Below are positions 34,305 through 45,537 of a stretch of 64,000 bases of DNA, one piece after another. The DNA lies in contig JBCFYV010000570.1 in assembly GCA_039000515.1 (NCBI GenBank), positions 1-64,000 on the forward strand, read 5' to 3'. Made by a program: the position numbers and the translations under genes. The stretch's first letter is position 1. Each line of letters starts with the position of its first letter. Below the pieces are notes generated by a model. It was not told where the DNA came from, did no database searches, and worked only from the letters and a program-made list of their open reading frames with translations. This DNA comes from Timema cristinae. Lineage: Eukaryota > Arthropoda > Insecta > Phasmatodea > Timematidae.

Positions 34305-34630
34305 ATTATTATTATTATTATTATTATTGTTTAACGGCCCATCGACACATCTAGGTCATTAGGGCCTTGAAATATATTAAAAACATAATAAAATCCCCAT
34401 AGGGGAAAGAGATAAAACATTCACCATCTGAGACACTCCATAGGAGTGCTCAAATGGACTCTTGGTATAAATTAAGTGATACACCTGCTAAAAAAAACCA
34501 CAAGTGTATCACTCCAATAAAAAGACAAAACAAACATATTAAAATTATAATACGTTAAAAAGAAAAAACAACATGTTAAAAAGATCTCAATATGAGATAA
34601 TATCCAAAAGAGCCACTTTATAAAAGTGAC

Positions 34631-37600
34631 TCAAATGGCATTAAAAAGATCCGCCTGGCGTATAAAACGGAGTAAACAAATAACTCCATCCGCACTATCG
34701 CGTAATAAAAAACGTAAGTCACCTTTAAAATCAAGAGCCAGACGGATAGGGGCTAGTTTGCGACACTCCACCAAAATGTGATGCACACTAAGGGGAGTAT
34801 CACAAAACTCACACACTGGAGGTGGATCCCCCTTAGTAAAAAACTATGGGCAATGAAGTATGCCGACGCGGAGTCTCGTCACGATGACCTCCTCTCTTCT
34901 AGACTTTCGTATAGAAGAGGGCCATCGCGACACACCGTCCCTGATGGACCGTAGCTTGTTCTGAGCAGGGGTCGAGACCCACTGCTCGTGCCAGGTGCGT
35001 AAGACTCCACGCCGAACATAACCCTTAAGATCTAAAAACATGACACCCAGACTCGCCTCCGGAGGCAAGCTCGCTGCCTCCTTGGCTGCCTGGTCCGCCA
35101 GTTCATTCCCTGGAAGACCAGCGTGACCAGGAATCCAGCAAAAGGCGAGCCGGGTGCTTAATGAATCAATTTTTAAAATTTGTTCATGAATCATCTGCAC
35201 GAGGGGATTCCAGGATTAAAGTGCGGACAAAGCAAACAGAGCACTCATGGAATCCGTGCAGATGAGAACAGAACGGTGACTATTTCGATATATAAAACAC
35301 AAAGATTTAAAAATGGCATACAATTCAGCCGTCAAAACACTGGTTTCTTTAGGTAAACCAAATTTAAAATTGGATCCTTCCACAACAAAAGCACATCCCA
35401 CGGAGGCTCCAGATTTAAAGCCATCAGTGTAGATTCGCTCAAATCCGTGAAAGCGAGTGGAGAGGAGCTCATTAAAGGTCCTCTCATATACAAAGTTTGG
35501 GGTGGTAGCTTTAGGGAACTTGGGAAGATCAAAATGGCATTTCGGAGAGCGTATTTTCCAGGGAGAAACTCGACCTGGTGATATGGGGATAGCCTTTGGC
35601 AGCACTATCCCACACGTGTCGAAAACCGATAGCATCCGGATCCCAACCGGCCTTGTACTACGCCATTTGGTTTCATACAAGACACGGTTAGGGGATGAAA
35701 AACAGGGCGATAGGCAACATGATCTGGCATGCAGTGCAGTTTGGACACGTAAGATGCCAGGAGGTAAGACCGCCGGTAAGAAAGAGGGGGCTCACCGGCG
35801 TCGGCACAGATGCTGACGACTGGACTGGTACGAAAAGCACTAGTAGCCAGTCGAATGCCAGCATGGTGGACGCTATCGAGCATCTTTAACGCCGAGGGCC
35901 TAGCGGAACCATAAACAAAACTGCCGTAATCAAGTTTTGATCTCACCAAGGCTCTATAGAGGCGCATCAAGGTTTCCCTATCCGCACCCCAGGACCAACC
36001 ACTAACCACTTTGAGCAGGTTTAGTGCTTTTATAGACCTCGCTTTCAAGTCTTTGATGTGGGGGATCCAAGTTAATTTAAAATCAAATAAAAGTCCCAGG
36101 AACCTTACGGTCTCGGAGACAGGTAAAACAACGTTGTTAATTAAAATATTGGGGGCTGGCTGTATTCCGCGTAATCTATGGAAGTGGACGACAGTCGTCT
36201 TGGCCGCAGAGAAGCGAAAGCCATTACGAGATGCCCACAACCATAGATTGTTTACAGCGAGTTGTATCTGTCGTTCAGCCCTGTGGAGACTTGATGAACT
36301 GCAATAAATTGCGTAGTCATCCACAAAAAGGCATGAACGAACAGGTAAGCGCACGTTGTCTACGATGCTATTTATCGCAATAGCGAACAACGTACAGCTT
36401 AAAATACTACCCTGAGGCACCCCATTTTCTTGAATTAAATCATCGGATAAGGTGTTGTTTAACCTTACCCGGAAGTGTCTATCCGACATAAAATTAGATA
36501 TAAAAGAAGGAAGGTTTCCTGAAACTCCCAATTAAAAGTGTTTTCAAAATGCCGTACCGTCAGGTGGTATCGTACGCTTTCTCCAGATCGAAGAAGACAG
36601 CCAGAAGATGCTGCTTATGGAGAAAAGCGTCACGAATAGCCGTCTCTAGACAGACAAGGTGATCCACCGTGGATCGGTTACGGCGAAAACCACATTGAAT
36701 ATTAGATAGCAGATTGCGGGATTCTAAATACCATATAAGTCGCTTATTAATTATTTTTTCCAATATTTTACATACACAACTAGTTAAAGCTATCGGTCTA
36801 TAGCTAGTTGGCTCTAATTTATCCTTGCCATTTTTATATATGGGTATAACGCTTGCTTGCCTCCATAGTGAGGGGAACGTCTGAGATTCCCAAACACTAT
36901 TGTAGAGGTCTAAAAGAAATGCCTGTCCGGCAGGGGGCAGCTGACGCAACATCTCGTAATGAATGTCGTCTGAACCAGAGGCTGTGCTGCCGGCCTGGGA
37001 CAGGGCGTAGGTCAGTTCATCTTTGGTAAAGGGGGAGTTATAATCCTCCCCCGACTTTGGCCAAAATCAATAGTAAGGCGCTCGATGCTGAGCTTATGCA
37101 CCGCGAACTCGTTAGAGTAGCTCGCAGTGCTAGAAATATTGGCGAACATCGAGCCCAATACATTGGCGACCTCCATAGGGGAGGAGACAAGTGAACCGTT
37201 TGACATAAGTGCGGGTATATTATAAATGGTATTTTTGCTACTACGTACTTTACGAATGTGATCCCAAACCTTGCTTGTGGGAGTGGAATAGTTAGGGTAG
37301 AAATAAACTGTCTCCAAGACTCTTCTGCTTTCTCGAATGATACGGCGAGCTCTAGCACGTAGAATCCGGAATGACTCCAGATTCTCCGAAGTAGGACGTC
37401 GATGAAAGAGACGTAGGGCCCTTCGACGGTTAGAAATAGCCAGCCGGCACTCCTCGTTCCACCAGGGAACAGGACGGTGGCGCGGGTTTGGCGAGGATTT
37501 AGGGATGGATGCCCTCGCCGCCGCGATGACCGTCGAAGTAAAATGCCCGGCCTTAATATCGACGTCAGGAATGTTGGGATTCACCAAATACAGCGAGCTC

Positions 37601-38313
37601 GCGGAATCTATCCCAGTCAGCACGTTTTAGCACCCAATGGGGTATCCGCGCTGTACTGGGAGGATCTTCAAGTGTTGAGAGCAGAATGGGATAATGATCA
37701 CTGCCACATAGGTCCGAGTGGACCTCCCAAAGGAAGTGGGCAGCGATCCGGGACTACAAAATGTTAGGTCGATGGCAGAGGATACACCATTAAAGGTAGA
37801 GAAGTGTGTCTGGGTCCCGGTGTTCATTAACACCAGGTTTCCCGAGAGAAGAATATCCTCTACCATCCTCCCACGTGCGTCAGTAATATTGGACCCCCAC
37901 ACCAGGTTATGCGCATTAAAGTCCCCCAAGATGATATAGGGGGCGGAAGTTGTATAAAGAGGGCCTCTAGGGTCCTCTTAGGAACACGCTCTCCCGGTGG
38001 GAGGTAGATGCAACATATTGTTACCTCCAAAGGGAGGGAGACTCTGACAGCAATCACTTGGAGATCAGAAACGATATTAATATTTGTGTGATATATATTG
38101 CTTCGTGCGAATATAGCCACACCATCCGCTAGCCCGATCAAAGAAAGGCTTGTCGGTACGATACACATCGTACCCACGAAGCATCGGGTTGTCATTTGGG
38201 CGGAAGTGGGTCTCCTGCAAACACAAGATGGAAGGATGCAGGGAAGAAATTTGTTGTTTAATTTCATCTACACGAGCATAGAAACCCCTACAATTCCATT
38301 GTAGTAGCGTCAT
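34631..38313 (-). pseudogene. I-like ORF2 of copy C
   Basis: It starts MTLLQWNCRGFYARVDEI at 38313. The endonuclease pieces run to about 37630 (GDFNAHNLVWGSNITDARG) with frame changes near 38120, 37930 and 37640. RT covers about 37000-35700: SGPDDIHYE-like region (broken at 36975), DKLEPTSYRPIALTSCVCKI, FFDLEKAYDTT at about 36565, ENGVPQGSILSCTLFAIAIN, FVDDYAIY near 36320. RNase H has IYTDGFKSGASVGCAFVVEG (Ser to Phe change next to the first Asp, about 35430), ICTDSMSALFALSAL, and WIPGHAGLPGNELADQAAKE in another frame. It ends CEFCDTPLSVHHILVEC at about 34800. Broken, but every domain remains readable. Confidence 0.88.
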
Positions 38314-38339
38314 AATTATTAATATAATATTTAGTTATC

Positions 38340-40040
38340 CTCGCAATCCATGTCACTATCCCTTAATAAATAAAAATTGGTTTAGGGCCTTTTTAGGTCC
38401 TCTTGCCTTTCCCAGTCTCTCCTGGACCTCCCGCTTCAGGAGAGGCTTCGCTTTATTTTGGAGAGACTGGGTAGTCGGATCCTTGCGCGAAGGCTTTGTT
38501 AAGGCCTTCGAGGCTTTTTTAATATTATTCTTTTCGGCGTTCTCTCGCTGGTCCTTCTTCAAGGCACCAGTGGGACTCTCCTTTACGGCCTCACCTGTTT
38601 CGCCACTCATCCCGGCCTCTGGAAGCCCAGAGGCGAGAGTGAGCGACTCAATAGTGGCCGCCATGCATTTATTTCCCCGAGGAGGGCTCGGTTAGTTCCC
38701 GAGGAGAGCTCGGGAAGTCCCCCGAGGTGAGGCTCGGGCTAAGATTATCCGCGGACTGGGCTCGGGAAGTCCCCAGGGGAGGCTCGGCTAGGATGTTCCC
38801 ACGAGGGGGCTCGGAGGAGTTACCGAGGGGGGCTCGAGGAGTTCCCGAGGGGGCTCGGGTGTATTTCCCCGAGGGGGCTCGGGGGAGTTCCCCGGGGGGG
38901 GCCGGATTGTTCCCCGGGGGGTCTCCTCGGGGTACAGGTGGTGGAGGCGACTGTTGTGAGGGTGTCGCCACCTGTCCTATATTTCGCATCACCATGGTTG
39001 ATGCTGGTTTTTTTTGTTGAGTCTCGAATAGATACGAATGGCACAGGTCGTGTAGAAGTCTTTGCATATATTAACTGCGCAGTGGCAGTTAGGGCAATTT
39101 ATATTTTGGCTAACAATTTGGCTGTAGGAACTTTGAAATACCGGAGCTTGTAGTGCAGTATACTCTTTGCGTGCCTGGGCATAAGGGATCTTCTTTTCTG
39201 TTTGGATCTCCAGGACTTTTTTCTCTACTTTCCAATTCGGACAGGACCGAGACCAGGCAGAATGAGGACCCTTGCAATTAATGCAGAATTTAGGAGACTC
39301 GCATGGTTGTTCGTGAGCCTCCTGTCCACAATCCGCACAGGTTGGCTTACCACGGCAACGCAGCTTCGTATGCCCGAATTCCTGGCACTGAAAACAGCGC
39401 CGAGGGTTGGGGACATACGGCCGGACCCTAAGCACGTGGAAACCAGCTCGGACCTCCTTTGGTAAGGAAGGAGTGGCAAATGTTAGGATATAACTGTCAG
39501 TATTCTTCACTACATCGTTCCTTTTGATGGTAATCCTATATACTTCGGTGACATGTTGAGGGGAAAGCTCCTCACAGATGTCCTCAATGCTTACGCAGTC
39601 GAGGTCATAGCAAGTGACCACTCCCTTGCAAACATTGAGGAACCTGTGCGGTTCCACCTTCACCTTTAAATGATTCGAGGGGCTCAACGGTATGGTAGTT
39701 ATTGCCATTATTTTCGCTGTCTGAAGGTCATTTTTGGTCTGGATCATTATTGTGCCATCGCGCAGTTTTCTAATTGAAACCCCAGGCTCGGCGCTCCACT
39801 AATCACTCTTTCGAGGACAAATGGGCTGACACGCCTGAGGTTCTCATTTTCTTCTATTCGAGACATTACCAGGAAGCGGGGCTGGGGCCTCACCACTTCC
39901 TGGATTTTTTCAATTAAAGGGCTGGACGGCCTTACCCGTTTCCGCCTCTTATCTATATTACGACCCTGCGAGGGGCCGGGCAGACAGTTGCCAGCAGTGT
40001 TTGGCAGTACGTTGCCAGCGGCGACAATGTTGTTGGCCAT
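38340..40040 (-). pseudogene. I-like ORF1 of copy C, with expanded Pro-rich repeat
   Basis: ATG at 40040 (MANNIVAAGNVLPN). Same architecture as copy B: basic RRKRVRPSSP, RNA-binding fold, then knuckles CFQCQEFGHTKLRC, CADCGQEAHEQPC and CINCKGPHSAWSRSC at about 39400-39230, then CPNCHCAVN. The single long frame 39747-38989 covers the central part intact. After a frame change the protein continues through a repeated PRAPSG/PPRG tract (about 38940-38690) that is longer than in copy B, and then a basic C-terminus (KKDQRENAEKNNIKKASKA). The end near 38340 corresponds to the copy B stop. Confidence 0.85.
38690..38940 (-). repeat. In-frame minisatellite in I-like ORF1 (copy C)
   Basis: Repeats of a roughly 17-33 base unit around CCCGAGGGGGCTCGG (plus strand), at least eight recognisable. 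On the coding strand they give Pro-Arg-Ala-Pro-(Ser/Leu)-Gly type repeats. Copy B has only about four related units at 22965-23095, so the array has changed length since the copies diverged. Confidence 0.75.
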
Positions 40041-40559
40041 GCCATGATTGGGGACAACCTACACAATACTCGGATCGTAGACCCAGGGTGATCCAAGTTG
40101 GTATCTACCACATATGGCCCTGTTAACTGTCCCGACGAGAGGCTCTATACGACGCTAGACATGACAACCTTCGCATAGAGCATCGCCGAGACAGAGGTCG
40201 TCGCAGCAAGTGGTGTAGGAAAGTGCCAATTTTACGTCCGGGCCCTCATGAACGCAACCGATCTTTTCCCAAAGTAGGGTACCCGGTTATTGTCATCCTA
40301 AGGCCCTTCTACTAAGGTATTGCAACCGGCGCACTTTCATTTAGGAGCTCAAGGCAGTGGTATCCAATAATAAACAAAGAAGAGCCGGGTTAGTTGCCAA
40401 GGTCGTCAACGAAAAGGCCAAAGGCCTCTGTGCAGGATGAACGGTGGGGGAAAGGAAGAAAAAGGTAAGGATAGATAAAGCGAAGGGGGAAGAGTGAAAA
40501 AAAGGGGGAAAGTGAAGGAAGAAGAAAATGATGTGAAAGGAAAGATATAGGATAGGTTT

Positions 40560-40664
40560 GTCCCACACGAGGTACGTCCTGCACAGAAGCCTCCCCTTTT
40601 AGTCGCTTCTTACGACAAGCAGGGGTTACTGCGGGACTATTCTAAACCCCGTCCCGCAGGGGGC
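40560..40664 (-). promoter_or_regulatory. Structured 5' end of I-like copy C (potential pseudoknot)
   Basis: On the sense strand CTGCGGGAC (40659-40651) pairs perfectly with GTCCCGCAG (40637-40629). GGGGTT (40650-40645), lying in the loop, pairs perfectly with AACCCC (40627-40622) outside it, giving an H-type pseudoknot. It is followed by a TGTCG/CGACTA hairpin enclosed by CCCCT/AGGGG, and CCCC could alternate between the two GGGG partners. This copy has the best preserved pairing of the three. Confidence 0.6.
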
Positions 40665-40679
40665 TCGTCTTAATACGTT

Positions 40680-43099
40680 TCAAACAAGAGCGCACCGCTC
40701 AACAGTGGATGTGCTTACTGGTATTGTTGATATCAAACAACACAATTTATATGTTTCATGGAACGCTTCTTTTGCTAAGTCTGTTTCTTACAGGGACTTC
40801 ATAATTTCAGTCACAGTCTTATCTGAAAAGTCTGATAGTCTGTAAACTGACACTATTTCACTCCGAAAATTGCCAAAATTGAAAAGACTACCATAGCTTG
40901 ACTTAAGTGACAAAAATAAACTTTCAGGAAATCGAGATTTAAATCTTTGATTTTTTTTAAATCTAGCAGCTCAATAAATTGCAGCTCATTAAGATCTTGA
41001 AACCCCAGCTCCATTTGCCCAACCATGGTGTCAATAATTTCATTATAAAGACGCACATATTTATTTCTTGGATTCAATGAGCCATCTTCTCTACATCTCT
41101 TCTTAGGAGCTTCCACGTTGTCATCATGTTCTAATTTTCTATACGTCTCTTCAAAGTCGTTTCTAGCATCTTTGAGGTGAGAAATAGTCTCTTTTACTTT
41201 ATCGATACAGTATTTCACATCGAAAGTTTTGGTTTGAAGAATTTTTAATAATGTGTCGGTGAGAGAAAAAATGTTGCTGAAAACCTTCAGTAGAAAGGCG
41301 AAATCGAAATTTCTCAATGATGACGCACATACCCTTTAGCAGTCACGAAAGCATCAGTATCCCAACTATCTGGATTTTCAGCAATATCCTCAAAAAACTG
41401 TATGAGTTCTGTTTTATTTTCATTAACCGTGATCAAAATTCTGGAATTATAATTCCACCTTGTACTGACAACTGTTGGAAACCGCTTCTTTACCTCAGAT
41501 TGATTAAGAGCGTTAATGGTGACCTGGTGGTCTAGGGGTAAGGTGTCAGACTTCTGTGCTGGCGGCCGGGGTTCGATCCTCGGTCCCGGCAAAGATTTAT
41601 CTGATATCCAAACCCTTCCTTCACCTCTGACAAGACATCTTGTGAATGTGAGGAATGCCAGGCCTCCACCGTGGTTCGGATTCCACGTTAAACTGTAGGT
41701 CCTTCATTTTCATCTCACTATCACCCTACCATTACACATTAGCGTAAGTGCGTATAACCCGAACGGGTAGTAAGACGCGGTGCTAATAATAATAATAATA
41801 ATAATAAAAGAGCGTTAATGCGTTTCTATGAATGTGAAAAGAAATTTGGAATGCCATTCAATGTCTTAAAAATATCTTGCATTCTGTTATATGATTCACA
41901 AACTGATAAAGAACTAGATTGAGTTTGTGAGTATAACAGTGGATGAAGAGTGCACCTGGGCACCTCTTTTTCACAAGCGTTTGTACACCATTTAAATGTC
42001 CATAAAATTAGCGGCTACATTATACGCTTGTGCTACAAGTTTTTGCTCGCAATTGAAACTCGAAAGGATTCGATGCTCACTTAAAATTATTGCGGTGTGA
42101 TCACTGCTGACATCTAAAAAAAAACAATCAATCTTTCATATATTTGACCATCTTTCACATATCGAAGGACTGTCAAAAGTTGAGAGAGCTTTGCAATGTC
42201 TGTAGTTTCATCCAACATTATTGCTAGAAAAAATGCATCATTTATTTCTGACTTATCTTATCCAAAATTAATCACTAGCACATTAATTGATGTTGTTTTG
42301 AATTTTGTTGGAGGTTCCTTTAAACGTCCCCTACTCTGGAGATGAAAATCTAATTTACTATCGTATTTAGAAAGTAACTGCATTAGTTTAATGTAGTTTT
42401 CCCGATTAAGGGAATCTTCCCGTTCATCGTGACCTCTGAATGTCAGCTCTTGCTTAGCCAAAAAACAGCACAAATCAATTAATTGTTTCATTAGTTCCCA
42501 GTTTGAATCAATCTCTGCATTATGTTTTAAAACGTCTAAGCTTTTTTTGCTCACTCGGTTGAAAATCTATTCTGGTTTTCTCGAAAGTTTTTTAATTTTG
42601 TTATTGCGGATAGGTGTGAGTGAGACTTTTCATGGCGCATCTTGGCTTTGTGAAAATTGCTGATATCACAAAATCTGTTATTATTCCACACTCCCTGATT
42701 TGTTTCGAACAACACACAAGGCCAACAATACAGCCTGTTTCTTGATTTGCATGCAGTTAACCATTTTGAAGAAGTATAATATTCTGTTTTGAAATGACGT
42801 GTATATTCTTTCATTTTTGTTATAACAGAAATGTCTAGAGTTGGCCTAACTTTCATTATTACTTGCTGCTTTTCTTCAAAAGTGAGGGCTCCAAACGAAA
42901 CTGCGAATAATCGGTCGAGAACACACCATTTAGAAAGGTGATCGGCACTGCTACATCCCACTGAACTACCTTCACTAACCCTGCTACTTGTCTCAGGTCC
43001 CTTCCCAAGCTTTGTTGTGAGGGAACAGTTTTCAAATCCAGGTCCCCTTTCATAGTTCACACTTTCAAACACTGTCAAACTAAATTGACAATCCAACAC
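40680..43099 (-). pseudogene. hAT transposase remnant (TTF-type zinc finger, DUF4371, C-terminal dimerisation domain)
   Basis: From 43099: a BED/TTF-like finger region with YYTSSKWLTACKSRNRLYCW, PCVLFETNQGVWN and HEKSHSHLSAITKLKNF. Then WELMKQLIDLCCFLAKQELT and FRGHDERE (DUF4371 start, about 42440), and AIMLDETTDIAKLSQLLTVL near 42215, carrying catalytic-type Asp residues. After the SINE come FPTVVSTRWNYNSR (about 41460) and two helical segments. The end is LISTIPVSTSTVERC at about 40710, then SCLKRIKT after a frame change, the hAT dimerisation signature. Many stops and frameshifts; inactive. Confidence 0.8.
41506..41820 (+). mobile_element. Full-length tRNA-derived SINE with 13-bp target duplication
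   Basis: AAGAGCGTTAATG at 41506-41518 is repeated at 41808-41820. The element (41519-41807) opens with a tRNA-like head with A box TGGTCTAGGGG (41528-41538) and B box GGTTCGATCCT (41570-41580), closes the head with GGTCCCGGCA, and continues with a 190-base body ending CGGGTAGTAAGAC and an (AAT)n tail. The body is the same family as the truncated copy at 2028-2253. The insertion lies within the hAT transposase and is therefore younger than that element. Confidence 0.9.
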
Positions 43100-43707
43100 T
43101 TTAACACCTCACAAGATCTCTTTCATTAATGGGAAAAATTACATAAGCTTAGCAACCACAACACTACTACTTTTAAGAAGCAAACCAAAATTATATTTAC
43201 CTGTGACAGAACACCAAGTGTTAGCATATATCTTATTATAGAGACGGACTAGGCTGGCTTCAACTAGTCCTCTCCCCGGTAAAAGCCGATAAGACTCTAG
43301 CGCTTCCGATGTTAGTTGGGAGAGGGGAAGGGGTCCGCGCAAGCAGCGGGAATATCATTGAGTATTGTGACAGCGCTTCTGATGTTAGTGTATTATCATT
43401 GAAGAGAGGGAAGGGGGTGTGGGGGCAGCGCACATATAGCTAGGCTATAATATCGTTGAGTATTGTGACGCAAATTGAGACTCTGATAGATTTTATTTTA
43501 TGCTTTTATTTCCCGTTAAAATTTAACTCAAAATAAATAAACTAAAAATGTCTGGGGACTAGCCTAGTCCTACTAGTCCATTGATGGCACGCCACTGCAC
43601 AAGGTGCTAATTACCTCTATGTGTCTACGCGCCTATAAACAATAATAATAAACTGTAAAAGTAATAAAATTAGTTTAATAAAATATAAAGTGAAGTTATA
43701 TATATAC

Positions 43708-45310
43708 TCCCTGCGAGATGGGGTTTATAATAGTCCCGCAGTAACCCCTGCTTGTCGTAAGAAGCGACTAAAAGGGGAGGCTTCTGTGCAGGACGTACCT
43801 CGTGTAGGACAAACCTTTCCTATATCTTTACTTTCACCTCCTTTTTTCCCTTTTTTCTCTCCTTCCTTCTTTTCTCTTCTCCCTCTCCTTCCTTATTTTC
43901 CTTCCTATTAATTTTTTTACCTCTTTCTTCCTTTCCCCCTGCCGTTCATCCTGCACGAAAGCCTTTGGCTTCTCAGTTGACAACCTTGGTTACTAACCCG
44001 GCTCTTCTCGGACAATTACTGAATACCTATGCAATTGAGCTCCTGAATGAAAGTGCGCCGGTTGTAATACCTTAGTAGAAGGGCCTAAGGGATGACAACC
44101 GGGTACCCTACTTGGAGAAAAGATCGGTTGCGTTCATGAGGGCCCGGACATAAAATTGGCACTTTCCTGCACCCACTTGCTGCGATGACCTCTCTCCCGG
44201 CGCTGCCCTATGCGAAGGTTGTCATGTCAGCCTAGTGTGGGGCTCGCCGTTGAGATGATTAACAGGGCCTCGTGTGTAAGTACCAACTTGGATCATCCTG
44301 GGTCTACGATCCGAGTACTGTGTAGGTTGTCCCCCAATACGACATGGCCGACGACATTGTCAACGCTGGCACCGTACTGCCAAATTCTGCTGGCATCCCA
44401 CTGCCCGGCCCTCACAGGGCCGTAATGCTGATAAGAGGTGGAGATGGGTAAGGCCGTCCCAGCCCTCAATTAGAAGAAACCCAGGGGTGGTGAGGCCCCA
44501 GCCCCGCTTCCTGATTATGTCTCGAGTAGAGGAAAACAAAAGTTTAAAGCGAATAAATCCATTTGTCCTCGAAAGAGTGATAAATGGTGCAGCCCAATCT
44601 AATGTATCAATCAGAAAACTGCGTGATGGCACGATCATGATACAAACAATTAACGACATTCAGTCCTCAAGAATAATGGCAATCTCGGAAATACCGTTGA
44701 GCAATACGTCTCATATACCGGTGAAGTTGGAACCTCACAGGTTCCTCAATGTTTGCAAGGGAGTGGTCACTTGCTATATGACCTCGACTGCGTGAGCATT
44801 GAGGATATCTGTGAGGAGCTTTCCCCTCAGTATGTCACCTAAGTGTATCGTATTATCACCATAAAGAACGGACAAGAGAAAAAACTGACACGTATATCCT
44901 AACCTTTGTGACACCTACCCTTCCAAAGGAGGTCCGAGCGGGTTTCCACGTGCTCAAGGTCCGGCCGTATGTCCCTAACCCTCGGCGCTGTTTTCAGTGC
45001 CAGAAATTTGGGCATACGAATCTGCGATGCCGTGGCAAGACAACCTGTGCGGATTGCGGACAGGAGGCTAACGAAACACCATGTGACTGTCCTAAGTACT
45101 GCGTCCGCATTCCGCCTGGTCTCGGGCCTGTCCTAAATGGAAGGTAGAGAAAAAAGTCCTGGAGATACAACCCGAAAAGAAGATCTCATATGCCCAGGCG
45201 CGCAAGGAATACTTATCTAGTCAGGCTACGGTATTTCAAACTATCATAAAGGAGATTGTCAGTCAGAACATCAACTGTCCCAATTGCCATTGCGCAGTTA
45301 ATCTGGCTAA
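43708..45310 (+). mobile_element. I-like non-LTR retrotransposon, copy D (5' part only, plus strand)
   Basis: Starts at about 43708 with the same 5' word as copies B and C (CTGCGAGATGGGGTTTATAA, pairing partly eroded), followed by the hairpin GTCGTAAGAAGCGACTAAAA and the same leader. ORF1 follows and is interrupted at 45310 by a Harbinger element, resuming at 48679. Head-to-head with copy C, with the hAT element between them. Confidence 0.85.
44344..45310 (+). pseudogene. I-like ORF1 of copy D, interrupted
   Basis: ATG at 44344 (MADDIVNAGTVLPNSAG). After frame changes, VSIRKLRDGTIMIQTINDIQ (about 44606), LPKEVRAGFHVLKVRPYVPN (about 44920), knuckles CFQCQKFGHTNLRC and CADCGQEANETPC, a degenerate third knuckle near 45090, and CPNCHCAVNL at about 45280. 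Homology ends at 45310 where the Harbinger terminal repeat starts. More decayed than copies B and C, with at least five frame changes and stops. Confidence 0.8.
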
Positions 45311-45537
45311 GGCTGCACCTACATTGGACAAAGAATTGATCCGGCCCGATCAGTCAAGGTTATCTGATCAGGCTTTTTATAAAACAAACTGCAGTGTTCC
45401 ATAGGATCCACCTACATTAGGCACGTCGGCCCGTTCCGATAACTCCCGATGACGCTCGATGCCTGACTGGAGCCTGATCAGATCAAACTTGTTTGTTTCA
45501 ACCCGGCAGTCTGTTCCGTTGTCTCGCTGAGTGAATA

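Larger units (their letters stand above)
34305..40664 (-). mobile_element. I-like non-LTR retrotransposon, copy C (near full length)
   Basis: Minus-strand copy, about 6.36 kb, from the structured 5' end at 40664 to the (ATT)n run at 34305-34328. Same order as copy B. Unlike copy B I find no target duplication: the left flank reads CAGATTATTGA and the right flank CTCGTCTTAATACG. The 5' end abuts the middle of the hAT transposase C-terminus, while the left flank is not hAT, so the insertion was accompanied by a deletion or later rearranged. Confidence 0.88.
40665..43597 (-). mobile_element. hAT-type transposon (zinc finger + DUF4371 class), decayed and interrupted
   Basis: The 5' end on the minus strand is CAGTGGCGTGCCAT at 43597, a typical hAT terminal repeat, with CACAAGGT (43598-43605) as the possible 8-bp target. 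The transposase remnants run to 40680. The far end, with the second TIR, was lost where I-like copy C joins at 40664. A SINE (41519-41807) inserted into it. 43100-43590 is a GC-richer subterminal region without coding sequence. Bases 43606-43707 beyond the element hold nothing recognised. Confidence 0.75.

Noticed and set aside
40560..40664. HDV-like ribozyme at the I-like 5' end
   Set aside because: The helices interlock, but I could not fit the P3 helix and catalytic strand of the HDV fold, so only a potential pseudoknot is claimed.
41519..41592. Possible functional tRNA gene
   Set aside because: A and B boxes are present, but the sequence continues into a SINE body with AAT tail and is flanked by a target duplication; the cloverleaf is imperfect.
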